Assembly: GCA_029204225.1 (NCBI GenBank)
Contig: CM055096.1
Span: 40,740,519 to 40,804,518 of the forward strand
Direction of reading: 5' to 3'
Length of the DNA: 64,000 nt
Source: Diphasiastrum complanatum
Taxonomy: Eukaryota; Streptophyta; Lycopodiopsida; Lycopodiales; Lycopodiaceae
A program made the translations under genes and the position numbers. This document shows positions 12,402-22,969 of this stretch, one piece after another (positions within the stretch are counted from its first letter, which is position 1; every line of letters begins with the position of its first letter). The notes under the pieces were generated by a model that was given only the letters and a program-made list of their open reading frames with translations, searched no databases and had not been told where the DNA came from.

Positions 12402-13084
12402 CCCAACTTAGTCTAACTTTTGAAATCACCAAAAATGGCACGTAAACAGTCAATCAAGATGAATAATAATCAAAAAATGAGGGGCTGAGAAAGTAGAAAG
12501 TTTCTAACAAAATGGAAAAATGGAAAGAGGATGGTATGAGGCAACAAATATGAACAGGAAAAAAGACCGATGACTCTATCTCTTAAGAGTTGGAATGGAT
12601 TTGAAAAGATTTGATTGCAAACAATGTCATAGATTTCCTTATCACTTGACTAGCTTGAGAGAAACACACAATTTTGATCAAATCTCTTAAGATTCAAATG
12701 AATGGATGCTATTGATTTGAAATCCACCAAGTAAACACGTATACCTACTCTCAAAGATCATATCCAAGCTCCAAAAAGCTGCATCAACAAACTTTGGATC
12801 CTTATCCATCTCAATCTACACTTCTAGCTCTTTCCAACAAGAGTTGGTCAATTGGCCTCTATGGATCAACAAATACAAGATTGGTACACTTAATCAAAGT
12901 GGATGCATCTCACATCTAAGCACTCCACACGGCAAAAGGTACCTATTGACCCAAAAAATCATGCAAAATATCTCTCATTGAAGAATTTGAAGCAATGAGC
13001 CAATCGAGACCCTGGTATATTCTCTAATCTTGATTTTTTCACTCAAAACTTTGATTAAACAATCTACCTTAAACATGCATGGAT
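12402..13084 (-). other. Presumed leader between primer site and gag
   Basis: About 700 bases lie between a minus-strand tRNA primer site and the gag frame. No gene is seen. The 15-mer GAAACACACAATTTT at 12661 recurs inverted at 13106-13120, just past the primer site. Confidence 0.4.
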
Positions 13085-13099
13085 CTAGCTCTAATACCA
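13085..13099 (-). other. tRNA-iMet primer binding site
   Basis: The minus strand reads TGGTATTAGAGCTAG directly after AACA, which looks like an LTR end. It differs by one base from the standard TGGTATCAGAGC priming site. The sequence beyond it (13100 upward) does not match the LTR at 7861-8209, so the two may belong to different elements. Confidence 0.65.
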
Positions 13100-13100
13100 T

Positions 13101-14053
13101 GTTAAAAAATTGTGTGTTTCAGGACCTTGAATAGATCTACCACAACCTACATGCATGAGTTTGCACACTACCAAATCTATCTTGATCAACTCGGATTTTC
13201 ATAGGCTATCAAGTAAGATTTGGATCTAGGCAAGAGCTCTTGTATACGAAAACTAATCATCCATCAAAATATTCCCTTCAGTGGTTGGGAACACTCAAAA
13301 AGCTGAATTACGAGTGACATTTTAGAAACAAAGCCTATGCCATCTCTATCTCCAGGGTCGAAGAAGTGTTTAGCGCCATTTCCCGCTTTATTATTGTCAT
13401 TGTGTTGTTTGTTACTATACTAGCACAATTTCCTATTGAGCGGGTAATTGAAAAGGTTTCTCCTAAGAAGATTCCCTTCAAAACTTTAAAAATCAAGGTA
13501 CCAAAAATAAAATCACATTTTTGGGTAAAATTATTTTTTTAAGTGCAGGCTTTTTGACTTTTAAAATCTTCAAAATGCACATACCATATTTTCAAACATA
13601 CATTAGTAAGAAACTACACAATTACCTGCATTGCAAATTTGATATTGTTTTAAAAAATATCACGAACAAAAAATGAACTTAAAATTCATATAGCTAATTA
13701 ACTCTTTGTTGAGATTTTGTTATAGGTACTTGCATAGATCATTAATAAATCATTCATATTTTAAATGTCATCTAGATATTTTCAAAACATTATAATGATG
13801 TATTAGATCGCATAAAAATTTCATAACAAATAAATTTATCAAGATGCAGAATAATAGTGCATAAATAAACAAGAACTTTCTATAAATCTAAGAATAAGCT
13901 CATGAAGCATAATATCTTAAATATATCACTGTGAATCTCACATAAATAAATTTTTGATTTTCAAATTTGATTTTCCTGTAACATAAGGTTCTGGCCAATT
14001 ACATTTATGTTTGCAAATCAATATCTAGTATCAAGCATATATTCCCTAACGTA
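13101..14053. other. AT-rich stretch without a recognised gene
   Basis: I see no gene here. It lies downstream of the methyltransferase pseudogene's stop codon and may include its former 3' untranslated region and a decayed LTR next to the primer site at 13099. Confidence 0.5.
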
Positions 14054-16730
14054 TCAAGTAATATCTAGTAAGGCCTTCTCAGTTGATTGAGAGGCTTGCC
14101 CCTCATCAACGACATCAGTAGCCCTATCAGTGAAATCTTGAGAGGGCTCATTAATATCATCTCTCAATCCAACTAGCTCCCCTTCTTCGTTCAGTAATGG
14201 GGGAACCGGTTTGGACGAGACACTCTGGAACCTCTCAATATTGTCAACTACTCGAGCCCCAACTTCCTGATCTTCATCTGGAAGTTCTCGAATAGCAGCC
14301 ACTCCCATCTCAATATAGGTTGCCTGGACTTCATCCACTTCAACAGCTACGCAATTCTTGTTTTTCTTAAGGGCACAACATGTGGTAGTACCTACATGTA
14401 AAAGTATATAAAAGAATAAGTAATTTTCAAAAACAAAAATTAAATTTGAAAGTTAATACTCAATTATAAAAACTAATTTTAAGCAAAGAAACACATCATC
14501 ATACTTGTTCCCGCAAACATGTCCAGAATCCAATCATCCTCATTTGAAAGCATATCAATCAACTTATTGATTAATCTCTGAGGCTTTTGGTAAGGGTTAA
14601 CCAAAGACCTATCACCCTCTAAGTGTCTCAATTTATGAGTGACAACTGGACAAGAAATGACATTACTACATTGCTCATTGCAATGAATCCGCAATTTCTT
14701 TTTCTCACGGGCATCATAGTAGCCACGGTCATCATTTCAAAAGAACTGATAAGCCGGCAGCCCAGTGCACGTTCAAGATTTGTTTTGTTCCTGCATATGT
14801 AATACCATATTAGTATTGAGACAAACAGTTTTAAACATTAACTAAATCAAAATATCACAATCTATAATTAAAATGACATACCATACAAGGTGCTCAATAG
14901 CATGACATGTAGCTTTCAGAGATGCAATGACTGATGATAATTGAGCCACGCTATGGAAAATTACACATCTCCATAAAGAAGATGCTGTCAAGGCAGCAAA
15001 ATCAGTCACCAGCTTCATTATTTGAGGGTAAGGAAATCATTTCAAGTCATTAATAGAGCCAGGCATTCTGAAACCATATGGAATATCTGCAATGGCAAGA
15101 GTATACTCATGCTTTGGGACTTCTTCTATCAATTTCGAGACATTAGAACAAACAACTCGATACGTAAATGTCCTCATCGGATCAAAAAGACAAGTGAAGG
15201 TTTTATAATCCTCGTACATTGGCGGGAGGGAATCTTTTAACTGAATCCTCATTCGTTCTCCCTTAGCCCTCTATATATGCAATAGAAAGTTTGGAGGGCA
15301 ATCCAAGTCCTCTCCAGCCTTTGCCTTCTTTGGCTGTAAAACCACAACAGCAAATATATATGTTTAATTATACATTATAAAGAGCTAAAACAAAATATAA
15401 ATATATTATTTCTACATTCTTACCTTATAATTCTGGAAAGCCAAAAATAATTCAGACAAAGCTTTTGTTGAGCTGGTAGTCGGATAGTTTTGTTTGACCT
15501 CATCCCAGCTGGCACAGTTCAGCCGCTTCATCATCACCTCTTGAATTCGAATGAACACTTTGTGACTGCAGAAATACCATGATGAGAAAAACAGATAATA
15601 ATTGTGAGAGGTAAGCAACAGAAACTTGATGACGTGCATCGACATGGTGTTACTAACTCGATGTAGTGCATCGAGTTGGTGTATTGGTATACCAATTGGT
15701 ACACCAACTCGATGCATTGCATCAAGTTGGTCCACCACTCGATGCTCTGAAAATCAAGTATTATACTAAAAACAACAATAAATGACTGAATATCAAAATA
15801 GCTTACTTCTTAAACTCAAGATGCATCTCGTCCATGCTAAGCTCCTTTGAGACAACACGTGAAAGTACCGACACAATGGTGGTCTCATCCTTGATTCCTT
15901 GAAGAGGTCTCCACCAATGACCCCTCATATCATCTGCGAGCTCCTCAATCTGAAGGTCAAGCTTTTTTTGTAGCCTCTTTCGACAAAGCGGTAAGAATAG
16001 CTTTTCCCTTCGAGACCTTCTGGCCCTTTAGCTCTTTATTCTCCCACATTTTGAAAATAGTGTCTTGAATACTCCACACGTATCCTTGATGAAAAGCCAA
16101 TTGAAACCATGAATCATATTTACAAAGGCCATGTGACTTTTCAGACCTTCAATGACTACTCCAACCTCTAGAAAACATTGGCGTCTCAATGCACCATCAG
16201 CTTTTTCGTGAGATTTAAGATAATCAACATATTCATGGTGAAAAAACCTAATCTTTTCAACAAATGACATCCTGGCCCTATAAGCATTATCATTATTGTG
16301 ATCCCAAGCAAGCAACTTCGCTTCTTTGAGTGCCAGATTACAGAATATTTGACATTCAACAAATCGAAAAATGCTGGTAGTTGGATAAGCGGCCACTAGA
16401 TGTCTTCGCGCCTCGGTTGAGTGGGATCCACCAATAACATAATAATCATAAAGCTCAATTTTTTCCCATTAAAGACATGCTTTGAAGGACACTGGTAAGG
16501 ATCAACTAACACAATGAAAGGCACAACAGTCGCATGTGGATTTAGCTTCATTTTCTTCATCAAATTAGTGTCATGCACTTTGTGAGAAGCTCTCACTTCC
16601 ATCGTCCTCCTAGCTAGATCTCGTAGGCCAGCTGCTTCCCTTCCTCCTAAAGTAATCCCTAGAAAGTGACCCCGGATCGTTCTGACCACTGAATCGGGTC
16701 TGATTCAGAACCAAAATCATCCTCTCCTCA
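14054..16730 (-). pseudogene. ParB-like/DNA N4- or N6-methyltransferase, five-exon pseudogene
   Basis: Exons on the minus strand: about 16690-15807, 15565-15424, 15333-14882, 14790-14515 and 14391-14054, with GT-AG borders (donors GTAAGC, GTAAGA, GTATGT, GTATGA). The N-terminal part reads NPHATVVPFIVLVDPYQ, then DYYVIGGSHSTEARRHL, which resembles a ParB/Srx fold. Exon 3 holds IADIPYGF, a motif-IV (D/N/S-P-P-Y) equivalent. Exon 4 holds QKPQRLINKLI, then DDWILDMFAGT; splicing to exon 5 continues motif I as FAGTSTTTCCALKKN, with CVAVEVDE after it. Motif IV before motif I is the order of beta-class amino-methyltransferases. Lesions: frameshifts near 16470, 16150 and 15970 (two in A runs), a TAG near 15270, a TGA near 15032, and a frameshift near 14738. 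The 5' end is unclear. Related proteins are, to my recollection, known from bryophytes and algae; this was not checked. Activity is unlikely. Confidence 0.75.
15655..15728. repeat. Inverted repeat inside methyltransferase intron 1
   Basis: Arms of 29 bases at 15655-15683 and 15700-15728 match with three mismatches around a 16-base loop that is itself partly palindromic (TTGGTATACCAA). Further CTCGATG/CATCGAG words lie on both sides. It could fold as a stable hairpin in RNA or be a small transposon remnant. Confidence 0.65.
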
Positions 16731-16776
16731 TCCTGTCACTCGTCCTTCTCCTCAGAAGATTTCTTCGCCGAAGGTG

Positions 16777-17501
16777 TGTGAAGAATTGAAAAAGATTATC
16801 TATGTTAGATATAGGGGTCTTATGTTTTTTACATCAAGCATCTAGGTGTAGGATGTTGATAGGAATAAATTTGGCATAGATGGCAAATTATGCATTTCCA
16901 CTTGTAATGCCACTATTGAGCCAAAATAGAGTAAGAGGCTAAACAAGTGCCAAATAGAGTGTAGACAAGTGTAAAGTTTTTGTTTGATGAATTTCAAGAG
17001 GTCCAATAGGATTTAGAGGTGGAACCTTGTGAGGTCCAATAGGAAATTGAGGTGTGCTTGAATATAGTCCAATAGAATTAAGAGGTGCATGGATCAATGA
17101 TCCAATAGGATCAAGAGGTGACAAAATATGGTCCAATCATAGTTAAGCATAGTGGTAGCTCGTGGACCTACTAGTATCATTGTACTCCTCATTTTGAATC
17201 TAATTGATTTGGTGATTTCATGGATTTTGTGAGTTATTGGATTTCTAGCTTTCTCTCTCGGGTATGCATTTTCTCTCTCTACCCAAGGAGAGCAGCTTGT
17301 TTTTACTTAGATTATTTTTTGAATACTTCCTACACGTGTGAGTGAGAGTTGGAAGTGATTGAATGCATGTAGTAGTGTGTTTTTGCCATAGGATCTAATA
17401 TTGATCTTGAATCTCAATCTAGTCTTGATCTTGATGCATCTACACACCTTAGGAGATCACAAGTACATGTAGTGGACAGTCCACATGTGTGAAATTCAAC
17501 A
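16777..17501 (+). repeat. 5' LTR of copia A
   Basis: It starts TGTGAAGAATTG and ends AAATTCAACA. It carries a CACGTG palindrome at 17333-17338 and CT-rich runs near 17260-17280. The 3' copy has a 12-bp net length difference in the CT-rich part. Confidence 0.95.
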
Positions 17502-17514
17502 TGGTATCAGAGCC
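17502..17514 (+). other. tRNA-iMet primer binding site of copia A
   Basis: TGGTATCAGAGCC follows the LTR end directly. It is complementary to the 3' end of initiator methionine tRNA, the primer for minus-strand DNA synthesis in most plant LTR elements. Confidence 0.95.
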
Positions 17515-18258
17515 TACCTAAGGTTATCATGCATTTTGATCCATCTAAGTGAAAAAAATTTCATCAATCTTGAGCTAGAAGTTGTCAAGGCCCATTTTCC
17601 TAGCTATCTTGTTCAATCTTGGATCAAAAGAGATCAAAAGGACATTGATTGGGTCTGACCTGGTACTGTACGGAATCAGGTGCTCAGACACGTGTGAGGG
17701 ACATCCAATTTCAGTTTGGAAGTTCTCTCTCATGTTTGATCCATTTATCTTGGTTAATAGCTTGTTTTGAAGCTATTTTTGTCTAGTTTTTGTTGCAATC
17801 AGTTTCATTCCATTTAGTTGAGACAATCAAAAGTTATAAGCTTTTGAAGAGGGTTAGGTAGGGCACCTAGACCTGGGTGTACACATTTGGTTTGGTCAAG
17901 AGATTGCTTGGTTGATCCAAAATCACAGTTGTATGCTTGCCAATCTCATCTATATGTGATCTAGGCACTGTTTTGAGATCCTAGCCATTTTGTTTCATGC
18001 AATATCATTGTATTTGAGTCAAATTTGGTTTCTTAGTATATTTCACACGTGCTAAGAGTGTTAGATCCTAACTTTGCCTATACTCCATCATTTGATGTGA
18101 AATAGATCTTGTTTTAGAGAGATTTGAGTAGCTAGTGAGAATCAATTCACAAATAGTTGCAAGATCTTTCATAGGAGGAGATAGTACTCAATTATTGGAT
18201 CCTATTGAAAGTGTGTAACAACATTTATTGTTCATCATTTGAGTTTTCTTCACTTCAA
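17515..18258 (+). other. Leader of copia A
   Basis: About 740 untranslated bases lie between the primer site and the gag ATG. CACGTG occurs at 17689-17694 and 18046-18051. No conserved coding sequence is visible. Confidence 0.6.
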
Positions 18259-18954
18259 ATGTCTTCAATGGATTCATCCTTGTTGGAACCAAGTGAAAGA
18301 TTGACCACTTCAAATTATTCAGTTTGGAAAATGAGGATGGAGTCCATCTTGATCCTTCAAGACGTAGTTCTTGGCCTTGAAGAAGAACCACAAGTTCTTC
18401 AAGAGGTTCAAAAATACAAAAAGAGAGCTAGGATGGCTCTCCACTACATTAAGATGAATGTCTCTAATGAGATATTGAGGGAGATAGGTACTTGTACAAC
18501 AGCCAAAGAAGCTTGGGATTGTCTCAAGACTATCTATGAGTCTAAGAATACCTCTAGGCTTCTCACTCTTAGGAATCAAATCTTTCAAAGTAGCCAAAAG
18601 AGTGATGAGAGTGCATCTAGTTATGTTTTGAGAGTAAAAGATATTCATAGAGAGCTTGCTTGCATTGGTGATTCCATCAATCAAAATGATCTAGCTCAAG
18701 TCATTCTCAATGGCTTGAGAAGTGAATTTGATAACCTTGTCCAATCCTATGCCATTAAGGAGGAGCTACCAAGTTTGGAGGCTCTCCAAAGTGTGCTAAT
18801 TTCAGAAGAATCAAGACAAGAGTACAAGCTCTTGAGGATGGACAAGCTTTCTCTCACTCATAATGATGGCAAAGCTCTCTTTGCCAAGGATAAGCACAAA
18901 GGGAGGAGCAAGAACGAACATCAACAATCCTCAAGCAAGGACAAACAAAGATGA
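18259..18954 (+). CDS. Copia A Gag (UBN2-type capsid region)
   Basis: The frame is open from ATG at 18259 to TGA at 18952-18954. It shows the copia Gag pattern: LTTSNYSVWKMRM near the start, AKEAWDCLKTIYES, then LLTLRNQIFQSSQ. Gag forms the particle that packages element RNA. The start was chosen because MSSMDSSL is followed at once by the conserved region. The usual CCHC knuckle is not in this frame; it follows in the +1 frame (CFYCGKKGHYATNC, about 19013-19054). Either a one-base lesion near 18948 or a frameshift signal separates the two. Several later lesions favour a lesion. Confidence 0.85.
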   Translation: MSSMDSSLLEPSERLTTSNYSVWKMRMESILILQDVVLGLEEEPQVLQEVQKYKKRARMALHYIKMNVSNEILREIGTCTTAKEAWDCLKTIYESKNTSRLLTLRNQIFQSSQKSDESASSYVLRVKDIHRELACIGDSINQNDLAQVILNGLRSEFDNLVQSYAIKEELPSLEALQSVLISEESRQEYKLLRMDKLSLTHNDGKALFAKDKHKGRSKNEHQQSSSKDKQR

Positions 18955-20203
18955 GGAGGAAGATGATTCCTCTAATGCTTCATCATCCAAGCTCAAGAAG
19001 AAGAAGATCAAGTGCTTTTATTGTGGCAAGAAAGGTCATTATGCCACCAATTGCTTCAAAAAGAAGAATCAACTCAAGCAAGCCAATATTACCAATGAGA
19101 AGGAAGACACTATTGCAAGTGATGGAGAGGGATCTCTTATGGTCTCTAGTTTCTCATCTACTCCTTTCAAGAAGGATGGCCTATGGTATATTGATAGTGG
19201 AGCCTCTTCACATATGTGTAGCTCCAAGGACTCTTTCTCTTCTATTGCACCTTATGATGGAGTGAAGAAATCAATATACACTGCAAATGATTTTGAATGT
19301 CCTATTGAAGGCATAGGGAACATTCCCTTGCAGCTTGCATCCTCTAAAGTTCTTTCTCTCTCTAGAGTTCTTTATGTACCTAAGCTTACCAAGAATCTTA
19401 TTAGTGTTGGCCAATTGCTTGATAATGGCCTTGATGTAAAATTCAATGTTGATACTTGCACTATCAAGAAGAATGATGAGATACTTGCATTAGGATCTAG
19501 ATTTGGTGGCATCTATAAACTAGATCCAAATGAGTATGTGAATGCTTGTAATTTTGCTCTTGTGAACAAGCTCTCTATGGAGGAATTATGGCATAGGAGG
19601 TTGGGACATCCCAACTACAAATCCATGCTCTCTATGATCAAAGAAGCCAAAGCTATTGGCTTGCGAAAGTCACTCTCCAAGAAGATCAAGCCTTGTGAGG
19701 CTTGTGCTATTGCTAAATCTCACAAAAAGCCATTTACAAGATCTTCTATCAAGAGCAAGCATCCTTTGGAGTTAATCCACTCGGATGTGCATTTCTCATC
19801 AACTACAAGCAAGGGAGGAGCCACTTGTTTTGTTACTTTCATTGATGATTACACAAGATTCACTTGGATATATCTTCTTGCTTCAAAATCTATGGTGTTT
19901 GATCATTTCCTTATTTTCAAAGCTTATGTAGAGAAGCAATTCTCATTCAAGATTAAAGCTCTTAGAAGTGATGGAGGTGGTGAATATATCTCCAATAAAT
20001 TTCAAGATTTTTGTGAGCCTGAAGGCATTAAAAGAGAGTTTTCTTGTGCCTACTCTCCATCTCAAAATGGAGTGGCCGAGAGAAAGAATAGATCTCTACG
20101 TGAATGTGCAAAATCTATGAGAATTGAGGCATCTTTGCCCAAAGATTTTTCGGAGAAGCCATTAATTGTGCAAATTATCTTTGCAATAGGCTCCCACATA
20201 TAG
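18955..20203 (+). CDS. Copia A zinc knuckle, protease, integrase (frame-broken)
   Basis: Domains in order: CCHC knuckle CFYCGKKGHYATNC, protease with WYIDSGASSHMC (near 19180), pre-integrase region with LISVGQLLDNG and ELWHRRLGHPNYKSM. The integrase core has the acidic triad in LELIHSDVHF (about 19775), LRSDGGGEY (about 19965) and QNGVAERKNR (about 20065). The frame is lost at about 20150 after LPKDF and resumes in another frame as EAINCANYLCNRLPHIA. Protease cuts the polyprotein and integrase inserts the cDNA. The triad is intact but the one-base shift truncates the enzyme. Confidence 0.88.
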
Positions 20204-20238
20204 CTCTTGGAGGAAGGTCACCATATGAAATCTTATTT

Positions 20239-22147
20239 TTGAAGAAGCCTAAGGTTGATCACCTTAGAGTTTTTGGATGCTTATGCTTTGTCCATATTCC
20301 CTTGGAAACAAGGAAGAAGGAAGATCCTAGTGCATGCAAAGGGATCATGGTTGGATACTCATCCACCAAGAAGGCCTATAGAGTCTTTATACTCTCTACT
20401 TCTCAAGTTATTGAAAGTAGAGATGTTGTCTTTCATGAAGATCAACACTCATCATTTGAAGAGGCCGAGATCAAGAAATCTACGGATGCATCATCAATTA
20501 TTGATTTTGAAGACAATCATGATGTGATGGGGTCGAGATTTGAAGAAGACTCTCCTCGGATTTTTTCACCAAGAAGATCCATGAGAGATAGATCCGAGCT
20601 TAAGAGGCTCTCATATGTTGACAAAGGCAAACAAGTGGATCTTGATTTCACTAATTATGTTTTTTATGTCTCTCATGAAGAGCCAAAGAATGTACAAGAG
20701 GCACTCAATACCAAGGAGTGGTATGATGCCATGAAGCAAGAGTATGATGCATTGATCACCAACAAATACTTGGGAGCTTGTGGATCCTCCATCCAACAAG
20801 CATGTGATTGGTTGCAAGTGGGTATTTCGGATCAAGTTCAATCATGATGGCACCATCAACAACCATAAAGCAAGATTATGTGCCAAAGGATTTGCTCAAA
20901 TCCATGGTCTTGATTATGAGGAGACCTTTGCACCCGTTGCAAAGATGGTGACAATAAGAATTCTTATTTCTCTTGCTTGTTTTTTCAAGTGGAAGGTGTT
21001 CCAATTAGATGTATCCAATGCTTTTCTAAATGGTTATCTTGAGGAGGAGATCTATATGGAACAACCTCAAGGATTCATCAAGGATGAGTCCAAAGTGTGC
21101 TTGTTCTTCAAAAGTCTTTATGGACTCAAGAAAGCACCAAGATCATGGTATTCAAGCCTTAACTCTTTTCTTATCTCACTAGGATTTACTCTTAGTGACT
21201 ATGATCCTTCCATGTATCTAAAGTTTGTTGATAGCAATATTGTCATTCTTCTAATTTATGTTGATGACATTATTCTTTGTGGAAGTTGTATCAAGCTAGT
21301 TGATGAAACCAAGCTAGCACTTGGATGTGAGTTTAAAATGCAAGATCTAGGAGAGATGCATTACATCCTAGGCCTAGAAATTGATTCTTATGAAAATCAT
21401 GTCTTTATATGCCAATCTAGATATGCTCACTCTATGTTGAAAAAATTCCATATGGAAAATTCTAAGAGCATAGATACTCCAATGGAGCAAATTGTAAAAG
21501 ATCCTAATAAAGGTGATGAAAGATCCTTTGAGGACATCACACTTTTTAGGAGTCTTGTAGGCTCCTTGATTTGGCTTACCATTACTAGGCCCGATCTTAG
21601 TTTTTGTGTGCACAAACTGAGTCAATTTATGCAAGATCCTAAGATCCATCATTGGAAGATGGCCAAGAGGATTCTAAGATATATATCTTTATCTTGTGAT
21701 TCTGGTCTACTCTATAAAAGTGAAGATCTATCCATTATTGGCTACTCGGATTCGGACTTTGCAAGTGACAAGATGGATCGAAAGTCTATTAGTGCATACA
21801 CTATCTTTCTTGGAGGCAATCTAATATCTTGGCTTTCCAAAAAGCAAGATACTATATCTCTCTCTTCATGTGAGGCCGAGTACAAAGCACTCACTACAAC
21901 TACCAAAGAAGTGCTTTGGATCAAGAGGTTATTAATGGAGCTAAAGTGCATCAAGGAGGATGATCTACCAATGATCAAGTGTGACAACATCTTGGCCCAA
22001 GCTCTTGCCAATAATCCCATATTTCATGCAAGAAGCAAGCACATAGAAGTGGCACACCATTTTGTGAGAGAAAAGCTTATTGGAGGAGAAATCTATTTGG
22101 AGCATGTCAACTCGTCCTCTTGTATTGCCGATCTACTCACCATTTGA
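20239..22147 (+). CDS. Copia A integrase end, RT and RNase H (frame-broken)
   Basis: The integrase C-terminal end (LRVFGCLCFVHIP, GIMVGYSSTKKAYRV) is followed by RT (CKWVFRIKF, DYEETFAPVAKMVTIR, LDVSNAFLNGYLEEEIYM, LLIYVDDIIL near 21255-21285) and RNase H (GYSDSDFASDKMDRKS, SCEAEYKAL, RSKHIEVAHHF). One extra A near 20766 relative to the copy at 28-30 kb shifts the frame inside RT. A 4-base loss near 22141 removes the last residues (the copy reads LLTKPLSKSAF there). RT and RNase H copy the RNA into DNA. Catalytic motifs are intact. Confidence 0.9.
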
Positions 22148-22217
22148 GCAAAAGTGCTTTCATCAAGCATAGATCTAATCTTGGAGTTATATCAAAATGC
22201 TCAAACCTTCATAGATA

Positions 22218-22232
22218 ATTTTTTAGGAGGAG
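22218..22232 (+). other. Polypurine tract of copia A
   Basis: TTTTTTAGGAGGAG-type sequence directly precedes the 3' LTR start TGTGAAG. It is the primer for plus-strand DNA synthesis. Confidence 0.85.
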
Positions 22233-22969
22233 TGTGAAGAATTGAAAAAGATTATCTATGTTAGATATAGGGGTCTTATGTTTTTTACATCAAGCATCTA
22301 GGTGTAGGATGTTGATAGGAATAAATTTGGCATAGATGGCAAATTATGCATTTCCACTTGTAATGCCACTATTGAGCCAAAATAGAGTAAGAGGCTAAAC
22401 AAGTGCCAATTAGAGTGTAGACAAGTGTAAAGTTTTTGTTTGATGAATTTCAAGAGGTCCAATAGGATTTAGAGGTGGAACCTTGTGAGGTCCAATAGGA
22501 AATTGAGGTGTGCTTGAATATAGTCCAATAGAATTAAGAGGTGCATGGATCAATGATCCAATAGGATCAAGAGGTGACAAAATATGGTCCAATCATAGTT
22601 AAGCATAGTGGTAGCTCGTGGACCTACTAGTATCATTGTACTCCTCATTTTGAATCTAATTGATTTGGTGATTTCATGGATTTTGTGAGTTATTGGATTT
22701 CTAGCTTTCTCTCTCTATCCGAGATCTCATGATGCATTTTCTCTCTCTACTCGAGGAGAGCAGCTTGTTTTTACTTAGATTATTTTTTGAATACTTCCTA
22801 CACGTGCGAGTGAGAGTTGGAAGTGATTGAATGCATGTAGTAGTGTGTTTTTGCCATAGGATCTAAGATTGATCTGGAATCTCAATCTAGTCTTGATCTT
22901 GGTGCATCTACACACCTTAGGAGATCACAAGTACATGTAGTGGACAGTCCACACGTGTGAAATTCAACA
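22233..22969 (+). repeat. 3' LTR of copia A
   Basis: 737 bp, TG to CA, nearly identical to 16777-17501. CACGTG occurs at 22801-22806 and 22952-22957. It is followed by the target duplication AGGTG (22970-22974). Confidence 0.95.

Larger units (their letters stand above)
16777..22969 (+). mobile_element. Copia A: near-complete Ty1/copia retrotransposon
   Basis: The element has LTRs of 725 and 737 bp that differ by roughly a dozen substitutions plus an indel, a tRNA-iMet primer site, gag-pol, and a purine tract. It is flanked by the perfect 5-bp target duplication AGGTG at 16772-16776 and 22970-22974. LTR similarity implies a fairly recent insertion. Pol carries at least four frame lesions, so it is not autonomous as it stands. 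Removing it rejoins a plus-strand reading frame across the empty site. Its deleted relative lies at 27572-30954. Confidence 0.95.

Noticed and set aside
13101-13330. 5' LTR of the chromovirus at 8-12 kb
   Set aside because: The sequence does not match the LTR at 7861-8209, although a primer site lies next to it.
16693-16776. Plus-strand SSSPHP frame as part of the methyltransferase gene
   Set aside because: It lies on the opposite strand and continues beyond copia A in its own frame, so it is a different gene.
21742-22020. Minus-strand open frame opposite copia A RNase H
   Set aside because: It is the mirror of a conserved coding region and recurs opposite copia B (28529-28807). It has no features of its own.
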